Positions 33,417 through 45,652 of a stretch of 64,000 nucleotides of DNA are shown piece after piece. The notes below the pieces were generated by a model, which had not been told where the DNA came from, ran no database searches, and worked only from the letters and a program-made list of their open reading frames with translations. The DNA lies in the NCBI GenBank assembly GCA_963971305.1, contig CAXARO010001811.1, forward strand, positions 157,497-221,496, in the 5' to 3' direction. Position numbers and translations under genes: made by a program. How positions within the stretch are numbered: the first letter of the stretch is position 1; each line of letters opens with the position of its first letter. The stretch comes from Arcuatula senhousia. Lineage: Eukaryota; Mollusca; Bivalvia; Mytilida; Mytilidae.

Positions 33417-36400
33417 AGCTACTGATTTTTTTTTCTTCCTTTTGCCTTCTCTTTCCTTCTTTTTTTTCTCTATTTGTCCCTTTTTTGTGTTCGTTTTTTT
33501 TTCTCGGATTTTTTGCACATATTCTTCGTGCGCCCCGCCTGTAAATAACTGTTTCACTGTCTCAGCTGCACGTTTGTTTTCAGTCAGGCTATTGTTTTTT
33601 GATCAAACAGGCTTTGTACTAGCGGTTTTTGTCGAATTTTGTCGCCAATTCGTTGGTATTTTTCCGATCTGGAAGCTACAAGGACCCGAATGGTAAAAAA
33701 ATCGCCTACATTGAGAGGAAAATCTTGTTCCTAGAAAATAATTCCAGTCTCGTGTGTACTCAACCGACGTAAAATCCCTTTACTGTGACCGACAGAACAC
33801 GACTTGCGCCGTTTAACACAATTTACAGAACCGGGCTACCTATCGCTGATCAAAAGTTATGATGCCTCAAACTTGCATCACTTTCAGGTCCGAGTCTAGA
33901 CATTGTACAAGTAAGCAATGTTCAATGAGGTAGGAAAAAGCTTACTTACCGTGTTCATTTCTTTACCTAAACTAGGTCTGGAGAATGAACAATTGGCTTT
34001 ACAATCATGGTTCAATTTTTAAAATCGGTCAAGAGATGACCGAGATACAAGCATTTAAAGTTAACAATTAACCTTTGCCATTTTGCATGCCCATGGTACA
34101 CCTAACTCGAAAACGGCTTTGTCTAGAGACTTGCGATTTTTTGCATTGGCTCGCTCGTAAAACATTAGTGCCCCTATGGGGCCAATTTTTAATTTTCGAG
34201 ACGATTGGAGCAAGGGAACAGGGACAAATCAGCAAAAAATGGTTTCGACAACGTGGCCAACATGGCAATGGTAGACCCAATGTTTCCAAAAACATTATTT
34301 TCAAGTTTTTCATCAAAAAACTTAATACGAATCTCTTATCGGTTTTGTTCCTAGCCCATTCAGTCTATTTGTCAGCGAGAAGGCAGGCGGCCGGGGGTTT
34401 CGCGTCGAAGCCAAGTTCCCCGCGCTAGCAGGCCGGCCGCGGCTTCGAGCCGGAATATATTTTTCCGCGAGAAGGCAGGCGGCCTGGGTTTTCTCGTCGA
34501 CGCCAAGTTCCTCGGGCAAGCAGGCCGGCCGCGGCTTCGAGCCAGAAAACATTTCTCCGCGAGAAAGCAGGCAGCCGTTTTTTTTTTTTTTTTTTTTTTT
34601 TTTAATTAGCTACTGATTTTTTTTTCTTCCTTTTGCCTTCTCTTTTCTTCTTTTTTTTCTCTCTTTGTCCCTTTTTTGTGTTCGTTTTTTTTTCTCGGAT
34701 TTTTTGCACATATTCTTCGTGCGCCCCGCCTGTAAATAACTGTTTCACTGTCTCAGCTGCACGTTTGTTTTCAGTCAGGCTATTGTTTTTTGATCAAACA
34801 GGCTTTGTACCAGCGGTTTTTGTCGAATTTTGTCGCCAATTCGTTGGTATTTTTCCGATCTGGAAGCTACAAGGACCCAAATGGTAAAAAAATCGCCTAC
34901 ATTGAGAGGAAAATCTTGTTCCTAGGAAATAATTCCAGTCTCGTGTGTACTCAACCGACGTCAAATCCCTTTACTGTGACCGACAGAACACGACTTGCGC
35001 CGTTTAGCACAATTTACAGAACCGGGCTACCTATCGCCGATCAAAAGTTATGATGCCTCAAACTTGCATCACTTTCAGGTCCGAGTCTAGACATTGTACA
35101 AGTTAGCAATGTTCAATGAGGTAGGAAAAAGCTTACTTACCGTGTTCATTTCTTTACCTAAACTAGGTCTGGAGAATGAACAATTGGCTTTACAATCATG
35201 GTTCAATTTTTAAAATCGGTCAAGAGATGACCGAGATACAAGCATTTAAAGTTAACAATTAACCTTTGCCATTTTGCATGCCCATGGTACACCTAACTCG
35301 AAAACGGCTATGTCTAGAGACTTGCGATTTTTTGCATTGGCTCGCCCGTAAAACATTAGTGCCCCTTTGGGGCCAATTTTTAATTTTCGAGACGATTGGA
35401 GCAAGGGAACAGGGACAAATCAGCAAAAAATGGTTTCGACAACGTGGCCAACATGGCAATGGTAGACCCAATGTTTCCAAAAACATTATTTTCAAGTTTT
35501 TCATCAAAAAACTTAATACGAATCTCTTATCGGTTTTGTTCCTAGCCCATTCAGTCTATTTGTCAGCGAGAAGGCAGGCGGCCGGGGGTTTCGCGTCGAA
35601 GCCAAGTTCCCCGCGCGAGCAGGCCGGCCGCGGCTTCGAGCCGGAATATATTTTTCCGCGAGAAGGCAGGCGGCCTGGGTTTTCTCGTCGACGCCAAGTT
35701 CCTCGGGCAAGCAGGCCGGCCGCGGCTTCGAGCCAGAAAACATTTCTCCGCGAGAAAGCAGGCAGCCTTTTTTTTTTTTTTTTCTTTTTTTTTAATAAGC
35801 TACTGATTTTTTTTTCTTCCTTTTGCCTTCTCTTTCCTTCTTTTTTTTCTCTCTTTGTCCCTTTTTTGTGTTCGTTTTTTTTTCTCGGATTTTTTGCACA
35901 TATTCTTCGTGTGCCCCGCCTGTAAATAACTGTTTCACTGTCTCAGCTGCACGTTTGTTTTCAGTCAGGCTATTGTTTTTTGATCAAACAGGCTTTGTAC
36001 TAGCGGTTTTTGTCGAATTTTGTCGCCAATTCGTTGGTATTTTTCCAATCTGGAAGCTACAAGGACCCGAATGGTAAAAAAATCGCCTACATTGAGAGGA
36101 AAATCTTGTTCCTAGAAAATAATTCCAGTCTCGTGTGTACTCAACCGACGTAAAATCCCTTTACTGTGACCGACAGAACACGACTTGCACCGTTTAACAC
36201 AATTTACAGAACCGGGCTACCTATCGCCGATCAAAAGTTATGATGCCTCAAACTTGCATCACTTTCAGGTCCGAGTCTAGACATTGTACAAGTAAGCAAT
36301 GTTCAATGAGGTAGGAAAAAGCTTACTTACCGTGTTCATTTCTTTACCTAAACTAGGTCTGGAGAATGAACAATTGGCTTTACAATCATGGTTCAATTTT

Positions 36401-39400
36401 TAAAATCGGTCAAGAGATGACCGAGATACAAGCATTTAAAGTTAACAATTAACCTTTGCCATTTTGCATGCCCATGGTACACCTAACTCGAAAACGGCTT
36501 TGTCTAGAGACTTGCGATTTTTTGCATTGGCTCGCCCGTAAAACATTAGTGCCCCTATGGGGCCAATTTTTAATTTTCGAGACGATTGGAGCAAGGGAAC
36601 AGGGACAAATCAGCAAAAAATGGTTTCGACAACGTGGCCAACATGGCAATGGTAGACCCAATGTTTCCAAAAACATTATTTTCAAGTTTTTCATCAAAAA
36701 ACTTAATACGAATCTCTTATCGGTTTTGTTCCTAGCCCATTCAGTCTATTTGTCAGCGAGAAGGCAGGCGGCTGGGGGTTTCGCGTCGAAGCCAAGTTCC
36801 CCGCGCGAGCAGGCCGGTCGCGGCTTCGAGCCGGAATATATTTTTCCGCGAGAAGGCAGGCGGCCTGGGTTTTCTCGTCGACGCCAAGTTCCTCGGGCAA
36901 GCAGGCCGGCCGCGGCTTCGAGCCAGAAAACATTTCTCCGCGAGAAAGCAGACAGCCTTTTTTTTTTTTTTTTAATTAGCTACTGATTTTTTTTTCCTTC
37001 CTTTTGCCTTCTCTTTCCTTCTTTTTTTTCTCTCTTTGTCCCTTTTTTGTGTTCGTTTTTTTTTTCTTGGATTTTTTGCACATATTCTTCGTGCGCCCCG
37101 CCTGTAAATAACTGTTTCACTGTCTCAGCTGCACGTTTGTTTTCAGTCAGGCTATTGTTTTTTGATCAAACAGGCTTTGTACTAGCGGTTTTTGTCGAAT
37201 TTTGTCGCCAATTCGTTGGTATTTGTCCGATCTGGAAGCTACAAGGACCCGAATGGTAAAAAAATCGCCTACATTGAGAGGAAAATCTTGTTCCTAGAAA
37301 ATAATTCCAGTCTCGTGTGTACTCAACCGACGTCAAATCCCTTTACGGTGACCGACAGAACACGACTTGCGCCGTTTAACACAATTTACAGAACCGGGCT
37401 ACCTATCGCCGATCAAAAGTTATGATGCCTCAAACTTGCATCACTTTCAGGTCCGAGTCTAGACATTGTACAAGTAAGCAATGTTCAATGAGGTAGGAAA
37501 AAGCTTACTTACCGTGTTCATTTCTTTACCTAAACTAGGTCTGGAGAATGAACAATTGGCTTTACAATCATGGTTCAATTTTTAAAATCGGTCAAGAGAT
37601 GACCGAGATACAAGCATTTAAAGTTAACAATTAACCTTTGCCATTTTGCATGCCCATGGTACACCTAACTTGAAAACGGCTTTGTCTAGAGACTTGCGGT
37701 TTTTTGCATTGGCTCGCCCGTAAAACATTAATGCCCCTATGGGGCCAATTTTTAATTTTCGAGACGATTGGAGCAAGGGAACAGGGACAAATCAGCAAAA
37801 AATGGTTTGGACAACGTGGCCAACATGGCAATGGTAGACCCAATGTTTCCAAAAACATTATTTTCAAGTTTTTCATCAAAAAACTTAATACGAATCTCTT
37901 ATCGGTTTTGTTCCTAGCCCATTCAGTCTATTTGTCAGCGAGAAGGCAGGCGGCCGGGGGTTTCGCGTCGAAGCCAAGTTCCCCGCGCGAGCAGGCCGGC
38001 CGCGGCTTCGAGCCGGAATATATTTTTCCGCGAAAAGGCAGGCGGCCTGGGTTTTCTCGTCGACGCCAAGTTCCTCGGGCAAGCAGGCCGGCCGCGGCTT
38101 CGAGCCAGAAAACATTTCTCCGCGAGAAAGCAGGCAGCCGTTTTTTTTTTTTTTTTTCTTTTTAATTAGCTACTGATTTTTTTTTCTTCCTTTTGCCTTC
38201 TCTTTTCTTCTTTTTTTTCTCTCTTTGTCCCTTTTTTGTGTTCGTTTTTTTTTCTCGGATTTTTTGCACATATTCTTCGTGCGCCCCGCCTGTAAATAAC
38301 TGTTTCACTGTCTCAGCTGCACGTATGTTTTCAGTCAGGCTATTGTTTTTTGATCAAACAGGCTTTGTACTAGCGGTTTTTGTCGAATTTTGTCGCCAAT
38401 TCGTTGGTATTTTTCCGATCTGGAAGCTACAAGGTACAAGGACCCAAATGGTAAAAAAATCGCCTACATTGAGAGGAAAATCTTGTTCCTAGAAAATAAT
38501 TCCAGTCTCGTGTGTACCCAACCGACGTCAAATCCCTTTACGGTGACCGACAGAACACGACTTGCGCCGTTTAACACAATTTACAGAACCGGGCTACCTA
38601 TCGCCGATCAAAAGTTATGATGCCTCAAACTTGCATCACTTTCAGGTCCGAGTCTAGACATTGTACAAGTTAGCAATGTTCAATGAGGTAGGAAAAAGCT
38701 TACTTACCGTGTTCATTTCTTTACCTAAACTAGGTCTGGAGAATGAACAATTGGCTTTACAATCATGGTTCAATTTTTAAAATCGGTCAAGAGATGACCG
38801 AGATACAAGCATTTAAAGTTAACAATAAACCTTTGCCATTTTTCATGCCCATGGTACACCTAACTCGAAAACGGCTTTGTCTAGAGACTTGCGGTTTTTT
38901 GCATTGGCTCGCCTGTAAAACATTAATGTCCCTACGGGGCCAATTTTTAATTTTCGAGACGATTGGAGCAAGGGAACAGGGACAAATCAGCAAAAAATGG
39001 TTTCGACAACGTGGCCAACATGGCAATGGTAGACCCAATGTTTCCAAAAACATTATTTTCAAGTTTTTCATCAAAAAACTTAATACGAATCTCTTATCGG
39101 TTTTGTTCCTAGCCCATTCAGTCTATTTGTCAGCGAGAAGGCAGGCGGCCGGGGGTTTCGCGTCGAAGCCAAGTTCCCCGCGCGAGCAGGCCGGCCGCGG
39201 CTTCGAGCCGGAATATATTTTTCCGCGAGAAGGCAGGCGGCCGGGGTTTTCTCGTCGACGCCAAGTTCCTCGGGCAAGCAGGCCGGCCGCGGCTTCGACC
39301 CAGAAAACATTTTTCCGCGAGAAAGCAGGCAGCCGGTTTTTTTTTTTTTTTTTTTTTTTGAATTAGCTACTGATTTTTTTTTTCTTCCTTTTGCCTTCTC

Positions 39401-40202
39401 TTTTCTTCTTTTTTTTTCTCTCTTTGTCCCTTTTTTGTGTTCGTTTTTTTTTCTCGGATTTTTTGCACATATTCTTCGTGCGCCCCGCCTGTAAATAACT
39501 GTTTCACTGTCTCAGCTGCACGTTTGTTTTCAGTCAGGCTATTGTTTTTTGATCAAACAGGCTTTGTACTAGCGGTTTTTGTCGAATTTTGTCGCCAATT
39601 CGTTGGTATTTTTCCGATCTGGAAGCTACAAGGACCCAAATGGTAAAAAAATCGCCTACATTGAGAGGAAAATCTTGTTCCTAGAAAATAATTCCAGTCT
39701 CGTGTGTACTCAACCGACGTCAAATCCCTTTACTGTGACCGACAGAACACGACTTGCGCCGTTTAACACAATTTACAGAACCGGGCTACCTATCGCCGAT
39801 TAAAAGTTATGATGCCTCAAACTTGCATCACTTTCAGGTCCAAGTCTAGACATTGTACAAGTTAGCAATGTTCAATGAGGTAGGAAAAAGCTTACTTACC
39901 GTGTTCATTTCTTTACCTAAACTAGGTCTGGAGAATGAACAATTGGCTTTACAATCATGGTTCAATTTTTAAAATCGGTCAAGAGATGACCGAGATACAA
40001 GCATTTAAAGTTAACAATTAACCTTTGCCATTTTTCATGCCCATGGTACACCTAACTCGAAAACGGCTTTGTCTAGAGACTTGCGGTTTTTTGCATTGGC
40101 TCGCCCGTAAAACATTAATGCCCCTACGGGGCCAATTTTTAATTTTCGAGACGATTGGAGCAAGTGAAAAGGGACAAATCAGCAAAAAATGGTTTCGACA
40201 AC

Positions 40203-40856
40203 CAAATTCAAGATGCAGTACTTTCATGCGAAGAAACAGTAAAACTTTTAGGCATTGATATAGATTACCAGTTAAATTTTGATAAGCATATAAGTACAAT
40301 CTGCAGGAAGGCATCTCAGCAACTAAATATATTGAAACGTTTAGGCTCATATTTAGATAAACTCAGTAAATTAACCATTTTTCATACTTTTATTCTTAGA
40401 AACTTCAATTTCTGCCCTTTGGCTTGGCATTTCTGTTCTGTTAAAAATACACAAAAATTAGAGAAAGTGCAAGAAAGAGCACTTCGTTTCGTTTATGAAG
40501 ATTTTTCCTCTTCATATCTGGAACTTTTGGAAAAAGCCAAGGTGCCTTCCTTGCAGATAAGAAGGATTAGAACAATGGCTCTAGAAACATACAAAATAGT
40601 GAATAAAATAGCACCTGTGTGTTTACATGATCTTGTTCATATTAAAGACTGTAAATATTCTTTTAGATATTCCAACATACTGGATGTACCACATGTTAGA
40701 TCAACAAGGTATGGCAAAAATTCTTTCAAATTTGCAGCGGCCAGACTGTGGAATGACCTTCCGAACCATTTCAGAACTGAAAATAGTTTTCAACATTTCA
40801 AAAGTTTAATTCAGTCCTGGAATGGATCATTATGTCGTTGCTCAGCCTGTCGATAA
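40203..40856 (+). pseudogene. LINE ORF2 C-terminal fragment
   Basis: About 217 codons from the insertion point to the stop, in frame with about 16 codons of satellite sequence upstream. Recognisable pieces are LGIDIDYQLNFDKHI, CRKASQQLNILKRL, a LEKVQERALRFVY segment, and near the end AAARLWNDLPNHFR followed by a cysteine-containing tail. These lie C-terminal to the reverse transcriptase palm in jockey/CR1/L2-like proteins. The endonuclease and catalytic motifs are missing through 5' truncation, so it cannot mobilise itself. The frame is otherwise uninterrupted, suggesting recent insertion. Confidence 0.85.
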
Positions 40857-41215
40857 CTTTTTCTGCTTTACATGTATAACCTATTATTTGTCTTGTTTTA
40901 AGTTATTATTATTTATTAATTTGTGCTTTGCATGTTCATATATAGCTTGTAGCATTTTAGTACTTGCCTGTGCTTTATCACTTGCTTAGTTTGATTTTAG
41001 TGCTTGAATGATATATGCTTTTTATGTGCTTCTTGTGTTTGTCTTTTGCATGAATGTAGTCTTTGTAAATGTATAGATGTCTTAACTATATTGTATTGTG
41101 CTCTTATTAGTTATATGTATTATTCGGAAAAAAGCTCTTGAGAGCTTGTGTTTATTGCTGTTTGCAAATCCGAATTCAAATAAATCTTTCTTATCTTATC
41201 TTATCTTATCTTTAT
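40203..41215 (+). mobile_element. 5'-truncated LINE inserted in a satellite unit
   Basis: The unit sequence is interrupted after GGTTTCGACAAC (40,202) and resumes with AACGTGGCC (41,216), leaving at most a 3 bp target duplication. The insert encodes the C-terminal part of a non-LTR retrotransposon ORF2 on the plus strand, then about 360 bp of untranslated region, and ends in four TTATC repeats (about 41,189-41,210). A short tandem-repeat 3' tail fits CR1/L2/jockey-type elements rather than poly(A)-tailed ones. Only one copy is present, so it is younger than the local unit duplications or lies in a block that has not been copied. Confidence 0.9.
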
Positions 41216-41542
41216 AACGTGGCCAACATGGCAATGGTAGACCCAATGTTTCCAAAAACATTATTTTCAAGTTTTTCATCAAAAAACTTAATACGAATCT
41301 CTTATCGGTTTTGTTCCTAGCCCATTCAGTCTATTTGTCAGCGAGAAGGCAGGCGGCCGGGGGTTTCGCGTCGAAGCCAAGTTCCCCGCGCGAGCAGGCC
41401 GGCCGCGGCTTCGAGCCGGAATATATTTTTCCGCGAGAAGGCAGGCGGCCGGGGTTTTCTCGTCGACGCCAAGTTCCTCGGGCAAGCAGGCCGGCCGCGG
41501 CTTCGACCCAGAAAACATTTTTCCGCGAGAAAGCAGGCAGCC

Positions 41543-41576
<34 letters not shown>

Positions 41577-43934
41577 AATTAGCTACTGATTTTTTTTTCT
41601 TCCTTTTGCCTTCTCTTTTCTTCTTTTTTTTTTCTCTCTTTGTCCCTTTTTTGTGTTCGTTTTTTTTTTCTCGGATTTTTTGCACATATTCTTCGTGCGC
41701 CCCGCCTGTAAATAACTGTTTCACTGTCTCAGCTGCACGTTTGTTTTCAGTCAGGCTATTGTTTTTTGATCAAACAGGCTTTGTACTAGCGGTTTTTGTC
41801 GAATTTTGTCGCCAATTCGTTGGTATTTTTCCGATCTGGAAGCTACAAGGACCCAAATGGTAAAAAAATCGCCTACATTGAGAGGAAAATCTTGTTCCAA
41901 GAAAATAATTCCAGTCTCGTGTGTACTCAACCGACGTCAAATCCCTTTACTGTGACCGACAGAACACGACTTGCGCCGTTTAGCACAATTTACAGAACCG
42001 GGCTACCTATCGCCGATCAAAAGTTATGATGCCTCAAACTTGCATCACTTTCAGGTCCGAGTCTAGACATTGTACAAGTTAGCAATGTTCAATGAGGTAG
42101 GAAAAAGCTCACTTACCGTGTTCATTTCTTTACGTAAACTAGGTCTGGAGAATGAACAATTGGCTTTACAATCGTGGTTCAATTTTTAAAATCGGTCAAG
42201 AGATGACCGAGATACAAGCATTTAAAGTTAACAATTAACCTTTGCCATTTTGCATGCCCATGGTACACCTAACTCGAAAACGGCTCTGTCTAGAGACTTG
42301 CGGTTTTTTTCATTGGCTCGCCCGTAAAAAATTACTGCCCCTACGGGGCCAATTTTTAATTTTCGAGACGATTGGAGCAAGGGAACAGGGACAAATCAGC
42401 AAAAAATGGTTTCGACAACGTGGCCAACATGGCAATGGTAGACCCAATGTTTCCAAAAACATTATTTTCAAGTTTTTCATCAAAAAACTTAATACGAATC
42501 TCTTATCGGTTTTGTTCCTAGCCCATTCAGTCTATTTGTCAGCGAGAAGGCAAGCGGCCGGGGGTTTCGCGTCGTAGCCAAGTTCCCCGCGCGAGCAGGC
42601 CGGCCGCGGCTTCGAGCCGGAATATATTTTTCCGCGAGAAGGCAGGCGGCCGGGGTTTTCTCGTCGACGCCAAGTTCCTCGGGCAAGCAGGCCGGCCGCG
42701 GCTTCGAGCCAGAAAACATTTCTCCGCGAGAAAGCAGGCAGCCGTTTTTTTTTTTTTTTTTTTTTTTTTTAATTAGCTACTGATTTTTTTTTCTTCCTTT
42801 TGCCTTCTCTTTTCTTCTTTTTTTTCTCTCTTTGTCCCTTTTTTGTGTTCGTTTTTTTTTCTCTGATTTTTTACACATATTCTTCGTGCGCCCCGCCTGT
42901 AAATAACTGTTTCACTGTCTCAGCTGCACGTTTGTTTTCAGTCAGGCTATTGTTTTTTGATCAAACAGGCTTTGTACTAGCGGTTTTTGTCGAATTTTGT
43001 CGCCAATTCGTTGGTATTTTTCCGATCTGGAAGCTACAAGGACCCAAATGGTAAAAAAATCGCCTACATTGAGAGGAAAATCTTGTTCCTAGAAAATAAT
43101 TCCAGTCTCGTGTGTACTCAACCGACGTCAAATCCCTTTACTGTGACCGACAGAACACGACTTGCGCCGTTTAACACAATTTACAGAACCGGGCTACCTA
43201 TCGCCGATCAAAAGTTATGATGCCTCAAACTTGCATCACTTTCAGGTCCGAGTCTAGACATTGTACAAGTTAGCAATGTTCAATGAGGTAGGAAAAAGCT
43301 TACTTACCGTGTTCATTTCTTTACCTAAACTAGGTCTGGAAAATGAACAATTGGCTTTACAATCATGGTTCAATTTTTAAAATCGGTCAAGAGATGACCG
43401 AGATACAAGCATTTAAAGTTAACAATTAACCTTTGCCATTTTTCATGCCCATGGTACACCTAACTCGAAAACGGCTTTGTCTAGAGACTTGCGGTTTTTT
43501 GCATTGGCTCGCCCGTAAAACATTAATGCCCCTACGGGGCCAATTTTTAATTTTCGAGACGATTGGAGCAAGGGAACAGGGACAAATCAGCAAAAAATGG
43601 TTTCGACAACGTAGCCAACATGGCAATGGTAGACCAAATGTTTCCAAAAACATTATTTTCAAGTTTTTCATCAAAAAACTTAATACGAATCTCTTATCGG
43701 TTTTGTTCCTAGCCCATTCAGTCTATTTGTCAGCGAGAAGGCAGGCGGCCGGGGGTTTCGCGTCGAAGCCAAGTTCCCCGCGCGAGCAGGCCGGCCGCGG
43801 CTTCGAGCCGGAATATATTTTTCCGCGAGAAGGCAGGCGGCCGGGGTTTTCTCGTCGACGCCAAGTTCCTCGGGCAAGCAGGCCGGCCGCGGCTTCGACC
43901 CAGAAAACATTTTTCCGCGAGAAAGCAGGCAGCC

Positions 43935-43973
<39 letters not shown>

Positions 43974-45652
43974 AGCTACTGATTTTTTTTTTCTTCCTTT
44001 TGCCTTCTCTTTTCTTCTTTTTTTTCTCTCTTTGTCCCTTTTTTGTGTTCGTTTTTTTTTCTCGGATTTTTTGCACATATTCTTCGTGCGCCCCGCCTGT
44101 AAATAACTGTTTCACTGTCTCAGCTGCACGTTTGTTTTCAGTCAGGCTATTGTTTTTTGATCAAACAGGCTTTGTACTAGCGGTTTTTGTCGAATTTTGT
44201 CGCCAATTCGTTGGTATTTTTCCGATCTCGAAGCTACAAGGACCCAAATGGTAAAAAAATCGCCTACATTGAGAGGAAAATCTTGTTCCTAGAAAATAAT
44301 TCCAGTCTCGTGTGTACTCAACCGACGTCAAATTCCTTTACTGTGACCGACAGAACACGACTTGCGCCGTTTAGCACAATTTACAGAACCGGGCTACCTA
44401 TCGCCGATCAAAAGTTATGATCCCTCAAACTTGCATCACTTTCAGGTCCAAGTCTAGACATTGTACAAGTTAGCAATGTTCAATGAGGTAGGAAAAAGCT
44501 TACTTACCGTGTTCATTTCTTTACCTAAACTAGGTCTGGAGAATGAACAATTGGCTTTACAATCATGGTTCAATTTTTAAAATCGGTCAAGAGATGACCG
44601 AGATACAAGCATTTAAAGTTAACAATTAACCTTTGCCATTTTTCATGCCCATGGTACACCTAACTCGAAACGGCTCTGTCTAGAGACTTGCGGTTTTTTT
44701 CATTGGCTCGCCCGTAAAAAATTACTGCCCCTACGGGGCCAATTTTTAATTTTCGAGACGATTGGAGCAAGGGAACAGGGACAAATCAGCAAAAAATGGT
44801 TTGGACAACGTGGCCAACATGGCAATGGTAGACCCAATATTTCCAAAAACATTATTTTCAAGTTTTTCATCAAAAAACTTAATACGAATCTCTTATCAGT
44901 TTTGTTCCTAGCCCATTCAGTCTATTTGTCAGCGAGAAGGCAGGCGGTCGGGGGTTTCGCGTCGAAGCCAAGTTCCCCGCGCGAGCAGGCCGGCCGCGGC
45001 TTCGAGCCGGAATATATTTTTCCGCGAAAAGGCAGGCGGCCTGGGTTTTCTCGTCGACGCCAAGTTCCTCGGGCAAGCAGGCCGGCCGCGGCTTCGAGCC
45101 AGAAAACATTTCTCCGCGAGAAAGCAGGCAGCCTTTTTTTTTTTTTTTTAATTAGCTACTGATTTTTTTTTCTTCCTTTTGCCTTCTCTTTCCTTCTTTT
45201 TTTTCTCTCTTTGTCCCTTTTTTGTGTTCGTTTTTTTTTTCTCGGATTTTTTGCACATATTCTTCGTGCGCCCCGCCTGTAAATAACTGTTTCACTGTCT
45301 CAGCTGCACGTTTGTTTTCAGTCAGGCTATTGTTTTTTGATCAAACAGGCTTTGTACTAGCGGTTTTTGTCGAATTTTGTCGCCATGCAATTCGTTGGTA
45401 TTTTTCCGATCTGGAAGCTACAAGGACCCGAATGGTAAAAAAATCGCCTACATTGAGAGGAAAATCTTGTTCCTAGAAAATAATTCCAGTCTCGTGTGTA
45501 CTCAACCGACGTCAAATCCCTTTACGGTGACCGACAGAACACGACTTGCGCCGTTTAGCACAATTTACAGAACCGGGCTACCTATCGCCGATCAAAAGTT
45601 ATGATGTCTCAAACTTGCATCACTTTCAGGTCCGAGTCTAGACATTGTACAA

